A DNA stretch of 40,099 nucleotides, from the NCBI GenBank assembly GCA_022828145.1, contig JAJEJA010000088.1, positions 1 through 40,099 on the forward strand. The letters run 5' to 3'. Origin of the DNA: Candidatus Poribacteria bacterium (GTDB taxonomy: Bacteria; Poribacteria; WGA-4E; WGA-3G). Shown one piece after another: positions 7,044 to 16,082 of this stretch. Position 1 is the stretch's first letter. Each line of letters starts with the position of its first letter. The translations under genes were made by a program, and so were the position numbers. Under the pieces are notes generated by a model. It made no database searches, was not told the origin of the DNA, and saw nothing but the letters and a program-made list of their open reading frames with translations.

Positions 7044-8714
7044 TTGAATAATAAACATAAAGCACTAATTTGTGTTCCTCTCTTCATTATCATAAGTATC
7101 ATGCTGATGTGGCAGTTGCCGAGTATTATATCAGATGATGGCAAGGTTGTTTGGTGGTATAGTGTCATACCTCCTTTGATTGCTATCACATTAGCAGTTA
7201 TTACAACGCGGTTGTTCTTGAGTCTTGGCGTTGCAGTTGGCGCAGGAATCATCTTGTCGTGGCTTCGACCTGAGGATCCTTCAAAGTCATTTGTATATGA
7301 GGTTGTTTGGTTTGCGCGTGCAGTAACGATCGGTAATGATGGGATTGATCTTTTCAATATATGGGTAATCCTTTTTGTCCTTTTTATGATGTCTATGATA
7401 TCCGTGGTTATCGCTTCTGGAGGTATTGCAAGTGCGATCACTATATTATCTCATTTTGCCCGAGGACCTCGTTCAACACAGTTTATCACGGGTTTGATGG
7501 GAACACTTATCTTCATAGGAGATTATAGTAATGCGATGCTTGTTGGACCTACGATGCGTCCAATCACGGATCGTTACAAGGTTAGTCGTGAAAAGTTGGC
7601 ATATATCGTAGATTCTACAAGTGCTCCTATTGCGGGTCTTGCCTTTGTTAGTACCTGGATAGGGTATGAGGTAGTGCTGTTCAACTCTGTTGCAGTGAAC
7701 ATCGGATTAGAGAGCGATGGATATTCAATGTTCTTTGATGCACTTCCTTTTCGATTCTACTGCATATTAACGATCCTTTTTGTTCTTATTAATAGTGTTA
7801 GCGGCCAGGATTTTGGTCCGATGCGGCGCGCGCAACTGCGTTCACGAAATACCGGTGATGTCTCTGCAGCCGACGCGAAAGTAATGGGTGGAATTGCAAC
7901 AGAAATCGCTGATGGACAGAACAGAATTCAGATACTCTCTTCAGTGATACCGCTCACGCTCCTGTTTAGTCTGATTCTTGGGGGATTATGGATAGATGGT
8001 AACGGATCAGGTCCCATTTATTCGCTGACTTCATGGAGAGACGCTCTATCAGATGCGAACAATGTGAAAGTACTTGCGTCAGCTGCCCTTACTTCCTTTG
8101 TTGCTGCGATTATCTGTGGATTAGTCTTCTCAAAGATGTCTCTGCCAGCTATTTGGAAAGCAGTCAAGGGTGGATTAACTGGGACACTGTTACCACTTGG
8201 AATCATTTTATGTGCTTGGGGGATTAAAGCCAGTTGTGATAACCTTCTGACAGGAGAGTATATTGCATCAATTCTCAGCGATGTAGTTTCTCCCTTATGG
8301 TTTCCTGCGCTTGTGTTTATTGTAGCATCTCTTACCTCTTTTGCCACTGGTACGAGTTGGGGTACAATGGCAATTCTCATACCGACTGCGATTCCTGTTG
8401 CCTTCTTACTTGATAACAATACGTACGGGATTACGACTATTATATGTCTTGGTGCTGTTCTGGATGGTGCGATCTTTGGAGATCACTGTTCTCCGATCTC
8501 CGATACGACGATACTTAGTGCGATTGTAAGTAGTTGTGATCCGATGCATCATGTGAGAACACAGATGCCTTATGCTCTTACTGTAGCTGTGATTGCTTTA
8601 ATGTGTGGTTATCTACCTGCAGCAAGCAGTTTACCGTCGTGGATCGGGATTTTATGTGGTGTAGGTGTAATAATCCTATTGTTTGCGTTTCTGTCAAGAT
8701 TTCGGTCTCCTTGA
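7044..8714 (+). CDS. NhaC-family Na+/H+ antiporter-like membrane protein
   Basis: 556 residues with about 12 or more hydrophobic helices, an inner-membrane secondary transporter. Family hallmarks are IFIGDYSNAMLVGPTMRPI with a following DSTSAPIAGLAF around residues 160-200, FATGTSWGTMAILIPTA near 435, and GDHCSPISDTTILSA near 480. The NhaC group exchanges sodium for protons; some members exchange amino acids or organic acids such as malate/lactate. The fumarase downstream makes an organic-acid substrate conceivable, but this is inference. The start is TTG 7044 with GGGGTG upstream; no ATG is near. The 69-bp gap to fumC suggests co-transcription. Confidence 0.9.
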   Translation: MNNKHKALICVPLFIIISIMLMWQLPSIISDDGKVVWWYSVIPPLIAITLAVITTRLFLSLGVAVGAGIILSWLRPEDPSKSFVYEVVWFARAVTIGNDGIDLFNIWVILFVLFMMSMISVVIASGGIASAITILSHFARGPRSTQFITGLMGTLIFIGDYSNAMLVGPTMRPITDRYKVSREKLAYIVDSTSAPIAGLAFVSTWIGYEVVLFNSVAVNIGLESDGYSMFFDALPFRFYCILTILFVLINSVSGQDFGPMRRAQLRSRNTGDVSAADAKVMGGIATEIADGQNRIQILSSVIPLTLLFSLILGGLWIDGNGSGPIYSLTSWRDALSDANNVKVLASAALTSFVAAIICGLVFSKMSLPAIWKAVKGGLTGTLLPLGIILCAWGIKASCDNLLTGEYIASILSDVVSPLWFPALVFIVASLTSFATGTSWGTMAILIPTAIPVAFLLDNNTYGITTIICLGAVLDGAIFGDHCSPISDTTILSAIVSSCDPMHHVRTQMPYALTVAVIALMCGYLPAASSLPSWIGILCGVGVIILLFAFLSRFRSP

Positions 8715-8783
8715 CACACGCAGATTTATGAGATAAAATTGAACTGATATGAAGAAAGATATTTTTGATAAAAGAGGAATTTG

Positions 8784-10175
8784 ATGAAAACACGATTGGA
8801 AAAAGATAGTTTGGGTGAGGTACCGGTTCCTGAAGATGCATATTGGGGAGCACAGACACAACGCGCCTATTACAATTTTAATATTGGTAATGAACGTTTT
8901 CCACCTACTTTCATTCGCTCACTTGCTATAATTAAACATGCAGCGGCGACAGTCAATGCAGAACTGGATAGTATTACACCAGAAATAGCAGACCTTATCT
9001 GTCGCGCTGCGGATGAAGTCGCTGATGGTAAACTTGCCGACCAGTTTCCACTTAGGATCTGGCAGACAGGTAGCGGAACACAGACGCACATGAATATTAA
9101 TGAGGTGATTGCCAACCGCGCAAATGAACTTGCTGGAGAGAAACGTGGTGTGAAATCTCCTGTTCATCCGAATGACCATGTGAATCGCTCACAGTCAACA
9201 AACGATGTTTTTCCGACAGCTATACACATTTCAGTTGTGACGGAGTGTGTTGAACGGTTATTACCTGCTGCTGTATTGTTGCAAGGTGCGTTGGAAAATA
9301 GATCACAGGATTTTTCAGATATCGTCAAGACAGGTCGTACACATTTGATGGATGCGACACCTTTGACATTAGGACAGGTATTTAGCGGATATGCACATCA
9401 AGTGGCACATGCACAAGAGGCAATTAGAAATACACTAACACATCTATATGAACTTCCGATTGGTGGGACAGCAGTTGGCACAGGTTTAAACACACATCCT
9501 GATTACGCAGATGCAGTTGCTTTTCGTATAGCTGCACGGACTGGACATCCGTTTGTGAGTGCCCCGAATAAATTTGAAGCGTTAGGAAGTCGAGACGCAC
9601 TCGTATCCGCAAGTGGTGCGATGAAACGTCTTGCTTGCGCTTTGTACAAAATTGCTAACGATATCCGTTGGTTAGGCAGCGGGCCCCGTTGTGGTATAGG
9701 GGAACTGATTTTACCGGAAAACGAACCGGGGAGTTCTATCATGCCCGGAAAGGTCAATCCTACGCAATGTGAAGCGATGACGATGGTCTGTGCACAGGTC
9801 ATCGGCAACGATACAACGGTTTCTTTGGCGGGTAGTGCTGGGAATTTTGAGTTGAACGTGTTTATGCCTGTGATCGCTTTCAACTGTTTGCAGTCTATCC
9901 GATTACTCTCAGATGCATGTGATGCGTTCCGAGAGCATTGCGTTGTTGGGATTGAAGCGAATAAGGCTGCTATTGCTGGTTATTTAGAAGCGTCGTTAAT
10001 GTTAGTAACTGCCTTGACACCCCGCATAGGTTACGATGCTGCGGCGAAACTTGCACAGAAGGCACATAGGGATGGATCAACACTGCGGGAAGTTGCGGTT
10101 GAAGAGGGCGTGTTGACAGGGGAAGAGTTTGATGAATTGGTTGTGCCAAGTGAGATGGTGGAGCCGAATTTATAG
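8784..10175 (+). CDS. fumC: Class II fumarate hydratase
   Basis: 463 residues, the usual length for the iron-independent, homotetrameric fumarase that interconverts fumarate and L-malate in the TCA cycle. It belongs to the fumarase/aspartase superfamily: [51 protein letters not shown] and the signature [15 protein letters not shown] with the catalytic serine are all present. The GTAVGTGLN segment fits fumarase. Start ATG 8784 with AGAGGA about 6 nt upstream. It follows the NhaC-like gene on the same strand and converges on rpoC across a strong hairpin. Confidence 0.96.
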   Translation: MKTRLEKDSLGEVPVPEDAYWGAQTQRAYYNFNIGNERFPPTFIRSLAIIKHAAATVNAELDSITPEIADLICRAADEVADGKLADQFPLRIWQTGSGTQTHMNINEVIANRANELAGEKRGVKSPVHPNDHVNRSQSTNDVFPTAIHISVVTECVERLLPAAVLLQGALENRSQDFSDIVKTGRTHLMDATPLTLGQVFSGYAHQVAHAQEAIRNTLTHLYELPIGGTAVGTGLNTHPDYADAVAFRIAARTGHPFVSAPNKFEALGSRDALVSASGAMKRLACALYKIANDIRWLGSGPRCGIGELILPENEPGSSIMPGKVNPTQCEAMTMVCAQVIGNDTTVSLAGSAGNFELNVFMPVIAFNCLQSIRLLSDACDAFREHCVVGIEANKAAIAGYLEASLMLVTALTPRIGYDAAAKLAQKAHRDGSTLREVAVEEGVLTGEEFDELVVPSEMVEPNL

Positions 10176-10205
10176 TGGTATCAGGTCTTGGATAAACCGA
10201 CAGAA

Positions 10206-10255
10206 AATGAATTACCCTACTACAAACCGGCGGTTTCGTAGTAGGGTAATTCATT
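10206..10255. terminator. Long hairpin between convergent fumC and rpoC
   Basis: AATGAATTACCCTACTAC (10206-10223) pairs perfectly with its complement at 10238-10255. An inner AAACC/GGTTT extension leaves a short GGC loop and one bulged base. On the minus strand it is followed by TTTTC, so it may end rpoC transcription; on the plus strand it would end the NhaC-fumC unit. Its length also fits a palindromic repeat element. Confidence 0.65.
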
Positions 10256-10296
10256 CAGCGTCGTGAAATCAGGGAATGTGTAATTCTTAATCCATA

Positions 10297-13200
10297 TTAG
10301 TCTTCAACGGCGTCCGAGAGTGGTTCTGCAAGTTCCTCAAGTTCTGGCAGCTCTTCTGGTTCTAAGTCTAAGATGGCATCGCTGGTTACATCGAGTTCAC
10401 GCCACTCAGAGAATCCTGTTCCTGCTGGTATGAGTCGTCCGAGGATTACATTTTCTTTTAAACCTCTTAACATGTCAGTCTGTCCTTCAACTGCGGCATC
10501 CGAGAGTACTTTCCGCGTTTCTTGGAAACTTGCAGCGGAGATGAAACTTTCGGTACTCAGCGATGCTTTGCTAATACTTTGTAGGACAGGTTTACCGGTT
10601 GCGGGTGTTCCGCCATCTTCTTCAACGCGCCTATTCTCAGCGTGGAATCTGTGTCGAGGCACTTCATCATTGGCATAGAACTCTGTATCACCGATGGTTA
10701 GGATGCGAATCTTTTGCAGCATCTGTCGGACGATGACTTCAACGTGTTTGTCGTTGATACTGTTCGTTTCATATACGGTCTGTACTTCATCAACGAGATA
10801 TGTCCAGACAGCCTCTTCACCTTCTATTGAGTGTCCGTTAATAGTGGTCCTGCCGATGGCAAGGATGTCGTGTGGGTTTAGGTATCCATCAGTGAGGGGT
10901 TGTCCAGCTTCTACCTTGTCCCCATCGTCGACCCGCCGTTTTTCATCTGGGATGGCATAGAGGCGACTCTGTGTTTGTCCATCAACGATTCGGTATTGTG
11001 GTACACCAGCCTTCTGTCCGGTGAGTTGGACGATTCCTCCGATTTCGGCGATTTCAGCCGCATCTTGCCTTTTAGGGGGACGGGCTTCAAAGAGCCCGGT
11101 CACTCTTGGGATACCAGCAACGATGTCAAGGTTTGTGGTTTTCTCGTGCAATTCAGCCAAGGGTTGTTGTGCTTTCACTATATCTTCCGGTTTGAGTGAT
11201 CCGGAATAGCCGTTGGGTATAAGGTGAGAAACTCTTGCACCGCTTGAGGTTTCAATATCGATTCGGAATCGCTCTTCTAAACCGTCAACTTCTACACCTG
11301 GGTATTGTTCAAGTGCGGTTGCATATTCCCAGTCTTTTAGCTCTGCGCCTTTCTTAAGCGGACAACTTGGATGTATAACCTTGGTAACCTCATAAGTGTT
11401 CTTTGAAGTTAGGGCAGTTTTATCCTTATAGTCTTGCTCATCCAGTATTTCGTTGACCTTAACATCAACTTCTTTTGAGATGACATTTGTTACCTTGAAT
11501 ACCCGCTCTGTATCAAATCCCTTGTAGAGTCGTAGTGCGCGTTTGTATTCGGTTTCATCAATTCTCTGTCCGGGCGTAAGTTCACATTCATCATGATGCA
11601 CTTCAAGGATATGATACACCATTTTTGTCTCAGGTAGTGGTGTATCAGTCTCTCTGTGCTGTTTAAGGAGTGCTTTGTGGTCCGTTTCAGTGAGGACTTC
11701 TTCTTCTTCACTACCTTCGGGGGTATGAATGTATAGTTTCTCAAAATCAAATCCTCTGTGGCTTCTTCGGTACCGGCTTGATTCGGATTGTGTGATGAGT
11801 TCACCGATAGCAACTGGGAAGTCGTCATGATGGATAGCAGCGATGCGGTAGAGTCGTTCTACCTCAAAAGCGCTGTCATTTTTCATGACATTAACTTCAA
11901 AACCGGTATAGGCTTTTACGACCGCTTTTTTCTCATTTTCAGTGAGGAGTGTACCTGACTCTAATTCACAGTCTGTGTGGTGTACAGCAGTGACTCGGAA
12001 TTTGAGTCTATCAGCTGTTACGCCGCTGAATTTATCCCGAAGTGTCTGTAAGTTATCAATATTGATGATCTCACCAGGTTTTAGCGGGCACTCAGGATGA
12101 TTTACCTTCAAGACACGACATATAGGAGTTGAGGGTCGTTTGACTTCGAATGCTTTATTCTCTTCTTGGGCCCGTTTGTATTCATTCGCTGTCAACTCTT
12201 GCTTGAGTGTTAAGTCTACACCTTCACTCACTTCCTCTACTATATATACCTTATCGCTGAATTCAAGGTGGTATTGACTCTCATCTTCTTGTGAGAGTAT
12301 GTCGCCAACTTTAAATGGACAATCGGTATGCGTTACCTCCTGAATTCGGTATTGCGGTGGAATGTCATCCTGCATCTTACTGTATTCTTCTTTATATTCA
12401 GCTTCGGTAAGTATGTCCCCCGCTTTGGTTTGATATACCCATTCACCAGCGAAGGGACGAATTTCAGCACGCCATGTTTCTGCTTCACTTTCAGTCAGTA
12501 GTGTTCCTACCTTCAGGGAAGTACCTGGATGTTTCACGGTTTCCACACGCAAGTGTGGTTCCGAGCATCTGAATAAGGAATACTTATGCGATAACGTTTG
12601 GTATTCCTGTTCTGTAAGCGGTTGTCCTACGTTTAGAGGTGAATCTGTCTCTGCGTTTGCTTCAACTGCATCCGGATGATTTACTTCTGTAATTTGGTAT
12701 GAGATAGCTTCTACCTCAAATCCAAGGAACTTCTCAAGATATTCCTGATACTGTTTTTCGGTGAGTAATTCATCGGGTTTTAGCGGACATTCGGGATGCT
12801 GGACTGTTCTGATCTTGTATTTTGGTTGATCCAGGTGTTCAGCGACCTGTTGTGCAATCCAGAGTCCACCCTCTTCTCGGACAGTTCTACCGGGAATATA
12901 GTCACGGAAACGGACTGTCCCTGTATCTTTAGCGAGGATTTTACGTGCGAGTCGTTCACTCATATCTTCAACGACGCCACCTGTATGGAATGTCCGCATC
13001 GTTAACTGTGTGCCGGGTTCACCGATGGATTGTGCTGCGATAATACCGATAGCTTCACCGACATTGACGCGTTGTCCTGATGTTAGATCAGCGCCGTAGC
13101 ATTGCGCGCATGCACCTTTTTCCGCTTCGCAAGTAAGTATGGAGCGGACACGCACACTGGGAACTTCTGCTTCCTCTATTATTTGTGCTATTTGTGGTGT

Positions 13201-15921
13201 AAGTAACGTATTACTTTCCACCATAGTCTTCTTAGTTTCTGGGTGGAGAATGGGTTCAACTGTAACACGACCACTAATTTTAAAACCGATGGAGCCTGCA
13301 CTTGTCGTGAACTTCAGGATGCCGTGGGTTGTTTCACAATCCTCTTCTGTAATCATGACATCTTGTGCAACATCAACGAGTTTCCGCGTAAGGTATCCTG
13401 ATGCGGCAGTTTTCATTGCGGTATCAACCAACCCCTTACGTGAACCATAAGTAGAAGTGAAGTAGTCGAGTACATCCAATCCTTCACGATAAGAGGATTG
13501 AATGGGTGTAGATAGAATTTCACCGCTTTGCTTTGACTTCAAACCGACAATTGCACTGATCTGAATAAATGGATTTTTGCGTGCACGCGCGCCACTATCC
13601 GCCATCAGATGTACTGGACTGAAACCTTCTACATCTTCATCCTGTTCCACCAGATACGTATCAGTTTTAGGAAGCACATCAAAGAGCGTATCTTCAATTT
13701 TTGTAACGGTATCATACCAGATGCGAATCTTCTCATTCTCTAATTCCTCAGCTTCAAGGTTTTTCTGCTTGTCTAACCGTTCGATCTGTTGCCTTGCCTC
13801 ATTGAGGATGTCGTCTTTTGCGGGCGGTATCAAGTAGTCTTGAATACCGGGAGAGATACCGCTGCGCGTTGCGTATTCAAAACTGAGTTTCTGCATGCGG
13901 TCCAGCAGAGAGACAGTTTCTGCTGTCCCGAGTTCGTTGAAACAACGTTTTACAAGTTGTGACAGCCTTCTACCGCGTGCTTCTTCATTAAAGAATGGTA
14001 ATTCAAGTCCTGTTATTTCATCCTTCCAACTCAGTGAGGAAGTGCCATTTGTAAAGGGAAGCACTTCATTGAATATCACGCGTCCGACGGTTGTGAGGAT
14101 CGGTTCACGGTGCCCTTTAAAAAAGAGTAGCACAGAGTCGTGTAGTTTTAAGGTACCGCATCCGTGTGCATGTGTTATCTGGTCAAGAGACGTGAAGCGG
14201 CGTTTTGCCCAAGATTCGTTTTCTAATGTTGCGAAGATTTCTCCCTTCTTCCCATCCTCCCCTTCTTCTGTATAAGCAGCATGGAGTAGTTCTGCTCTTT
14301 GTTGATGTTCGGGTAGCTCCTTTGTAAGGAAACTTGCGCCTAAGACCATATCAAGTTCTGGGACTGTAATCGGTTCTCCGTGCGAAGGTTTGAGAATGTT
14401 TCCACTACTGAGTAGTAACATTTTAGCTTCTGTGCGTGCTTCAATAGAAAGTGGCACGTGAACAGCCATCTGGTCACCATCAAAATCCGCATTGAATGCT
14501 TTACAGACGAGGGGTGGGATTCGGATGGATTTACCTTCAACAAGGACAGGCATAAACGCTTGAATGCCGAGCCGGTGGAGTGTCGGCGGACGATTGAGCA
14601 GGACGGGATGATCAGCGATAACTTCCTCCAACGCTTCCCAGACAGGCGAATCGGGTGTGACGTGTTCGGTCATGTGTTTACCGCGTTTGATGGTTTGGAC
14701 ATGTCCGGCTGCCAAGAGTTTTTCAATAATGAAAGGTTTGTAAAGTTCAACAGCCATCAATTTTGGCAGACCACACTGATGCAGTTCAAGTTCGGGTCCA
14801 ACGACGATCACACTTCTACCGGAATAATCGACGCGTTTTCCGAGTAGGTTCTGGCGGAATCGCCCGACTTTACCTCTAAGAATATCAGATAAGGATTTGA
14901 GTGCGCGTTTACCTGGACCGGTAACCTGTCGTCCATGTCTACCGTTGTCCAGAAATGCGTCAACAGATTCCTGAAGCATCCGTTTCTCATTTCTGAGGAT
15001 AACTTCGGGAGATCTTAGGTCAATAAGTTTCTGTAAGCGGTTGTTGCGGTTAATGACGCGACGATACAGATCGTTGAGGTCACTTGTTGCGAATCTACCA
15101 CCTTCCAACGAGACCAGAGGACGCAGGTCAGGACTAATGACAGGTAAGACATCAAGGATCATCCATTCAGGTTGCATCTGTGTTTTATTGAACCCAGCCA
15201 CCATCCTGAGTTGTTTTGACAGTTTCATTTTCTTCTGTCGGCTTGATGTTGCTTCCAGCTCTTCAGTAAGTTTTTCAACATCATCAGGGAGGCTTATTTT
15301 TCGTAGCAGTTCTTGAATTGCCTCTGCTCCTGTTCCAGCTTTGAATGTGCCTGGATGCTCTTGCATCTTATTGATTACTTCTATTTCGGTGAGAATGTCT
15401 TTCTCATTCAACTCACAACTTTCATCGGTGACGTCTGTGACAATAAACGCTTCAAAATAGAGGACGCGTTCAACTTGACGTGATGCAAGTTCAAGGAACG
15501 TCCCGATACGGGATGGGATACCTTTAAAGAACCAGATATGGGAGACCGGTGTTGCAAGTTTGATGTACCCGAGTCGTTCACGTCGGACTTGTGATTTCGT
15601 TACTTCAACCCCACACTGATCACAGATAAGTCCTTTGTGTTTGATTCGCTTGTATTTCCCGCAACTGCATTCAAAATCTTTCTGTGGTCCGAATGTTGCT
15701 TCACAGAATAGTCCTTGGTGTTCAGGGCGAAAACTTCGGTAGTTAATCGTTTCTGCCTTTTTGATTTCTCCACAGTCGCATGTATCTTTTTCGGGGCATG
15801 ACCAAGCGCTGCCTGCGGGATTCCTATTCTTACAGGATGTCCGTTTTGCCCAATCTCTAATCTGTTCAGGTGAGGCGATGCTGATAGATATACGATTGAA
15901 TTGCTGTTCATTGTCTGCCAT
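10297..15921 (-). CDS. rpoC: DNA-directed RNA polymerase subunit beta' with large repetitive insertion
   Basis: 1874 residues, several hundred more than usual. Canonical parts are the zinc site C85/C87/C100/C103, the catalytic NADFDGDQMAVH near residue 480 (Mg2+-binding aspartates), the second zinc site CEAEKGACAQCYG near 950, and the trigger-loop segment TQLTMRTFHTGGVVED near 980. The jaw and C terminus resume after about residue 1555 (IPRVTGLFEARPPK). Between about 1035 and 1550 lie roughly 13 divergent repeats of about 35-50 residues, built like RVTxVxHPxCPLKxGxLLTExEY. An extra Cys-rich segment (C30, C42, C48, C50) also replaces the usual N-terminal start. ATG 15921 has AGGAGC about 6 nt upstream. 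It follows rpoB after 161 bp. Confidence 0.97.
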   Translation of the reverse strand: MADNEQQFNRISISIASPEQIRDWAKRTSCKNRNPAGSAWSCPEKDTCDCGEIKKAETINYRSFRPEHQGLFCEATFGPQKDFECSCGKYKRIKHKGLICDQCGVEVTKSQVRRERLGYIKLATPVSHIWFFKGIPSRIGTFLELASRQVERVLYFEAFIVTDVTDESCELNEKDILTEIEVINKMQEHPGTFKAGTGAEAIQELLRKISLPDDVEKLTEELEATSSRQKKMKLSKQLRMVAGFNKTQMQPEWMILDVLPVISPDLRPLVSLEGGRFATSDLNDLYRRVINRNNRLQKLIDLRSPEVILRNEKRMLQESVDAFLDNGRHGRQVTGPGKRALKSLSDILRGKVGRFRQNLLGKRVDYSGRSVIVVGPELELHQCGLPKLMAVELYKPFIIEKLLAAGHVQTIKRGKHMTEHVTPDSPVWEALEEVIADHPVLLNRPPTLHRLGIQAFMPVLVEGKSIRIPPLVCKAFNADFDGDQMAVHVPLSIEARTEAKMLLLSSGNILKPSHGEPITVPELDMVLGASFLTKELPEHQQRAELLHAAYTEEGEDGKKGEIFATLENESWAKRRFTSLDQITHAHGCGTLKLHDSVLLFFKGHREPILTTVGRVIFNEVLPFTNGTSSLSWKDEITGLELPFFNEEARGRRLSQLVKRCFNELGTAETVSLLDRMQKLSFEYATRSGISPGIQDYLIPPAKDDILNEARQQIERLDKQKNLEAEELENEKIRIWYDTVTKIEDTLFDVLPKTDTYLVEQDEDVEGFSPVHLMADSGARARKNPFIQISAIVGLKSKQSGEILSTPIQSSYREGLDVLDYFTSTYGSRKGLVDTAMKTAASGYLTRKLVDVAQDVMITEEDCETTHGILKFTTSAGSIGFKISGRVTVEPILHPETKKTMVESNTLLTPQIAQIIEEAEVPSVRVRSILTCEAEKGACAQCYGADLTSGQRVNVGEAIGIIAAQSIGEPGTQLTMRTFHTGGVVEDMSERLARKILAKDTGTVRFRDYIPGRTVREEGGLWIAQQVAEHLDQPKYKIRTVQHPECPLKPDELLTEKQYQEYLEKFLGFEVEAISYQITEVNHPDAVEANAETDSPLNVGQPLTEQEYQTLSHKYSLFRCSEPHLRVETVKHPGTSLKVGTLLTESEAETWRAEIRPFAGEWVYQTKAGDILTEAEYKEEYSKMQDDIPPQYRIQEVTHTDCPFKVGDILSQEDESQYHLEFSDKVYIVEEVSEGVDLTLKQELTANEYKRAQEENKAFEVKRPSTPICRVLKVNHPECPLKPGEIINIDNLQTLRDKFSGVTADRLKFRVTAVHHTDCELESGTLLTENEKKAVVKAYTGFEVNVMKNDSAFEVERLYRIAAIHHDDFPVAIGELITQSESSRYRRSHRGFDFEKLYIHTPEGSEEEEVLTETDHKALLKQHRETDTPLPETKMVYHILEVHHDECELTPGQRIDETEYKRALRLYKGFDTERVFKVTNVISKEVDVKVNEILDEQDYKDKTALTSKNTYEVTKVIHPSCPLKKGAELKDWEYATALEQYPGVEVDGLEERFRIDIETSSGARVSHLIPNGYSGSLKPEDIVKAQQPLAELHEKTTNLDIVAGIPRVTGLFEARPPKRQDAAEIAEIGGIVQLTGQKAGVPQYRIVDGQTQSRLYAIPDEKRRVDDGDKVEAGQPLTDGYLNPHDILAIGRTTINGHSIEGEEAVWTYLVDEVQTVYETNSINDKHVEVIVRQMLQKIRILTIGDTEFYANDEVPRHRFHAENRRVEEDGGTPATGKPVLQSISKASLSTESFISAASFQETRKVLSDAAVEGQTDMLRGLKENVILGRLIPAGTGFSEWRELDVTSDAILDLEPEELPELEELAEPLSDAVED
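11260..12830 (-). repeat. About 13 divergent protein repeats inside rpoC
   Basis: Translated repeats with a common pattern: a short strand (YRIQEVTH, FRVTAVHH, YEVTKVIHP), a turn often reading DCPLKPG or ECPLKPG, a second strand with (I/L)LTE, and a helix beginning with an EY-type pair and ending near an aromatic-Glu (GFEVE, GFDTER). Some copies lack the first strand. DNA identity between copies is low, so the array is old and kept at protein level. Position, just after the trigger-loop region, matches the place where other phyla carry lineage-specific insertions. Confidence 0.8.
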
Positions 15922-15977
15922 TATTTTGCTCCTTTAATCATTGTGGGAAGACTATCGGTCTGTCCACCCTATAACTT

Positions 15978-16061
15978 GTAGGTCGGGTAGAGCGAAGCGA
16001 AACCCGACTCTGCTTATGATATGTCGCTTCATGTCGGGTTTCGTTCCTCTACCCGACCTAC
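15978..16061. mobile_element. MITE-like palindromic element in the rpoB-rpoC gap
   Basis: GTAGGTCGGGTAGAG at the left end is answered by CTCTACCCGACCTAC at the right end, and inside, GAAACCCGAC is answered by GTCGGGTTTC. The element is 84 bp, without coding capacity, and folds into one long hairpin in the rpoBC transcript. Elements beginning GTAGGTCGGGTAG are common repeats in many bacterial genomes. Here it fills half of the 161-bp gap, where it could alter rpoC expression relative to rpoB. Confidence 0.8.
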
Positions 16062-16082
16062 TTATTGAGTCTGGACTATCAA

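Noticed and set aside
6987..7049. Short leader peptide of about 20 codons before the NhaC-like gene
   Set aside because: It has an ATG but no clear ribosome site, no codon pattern suggesting attenuation, and overlaps the TTG start.
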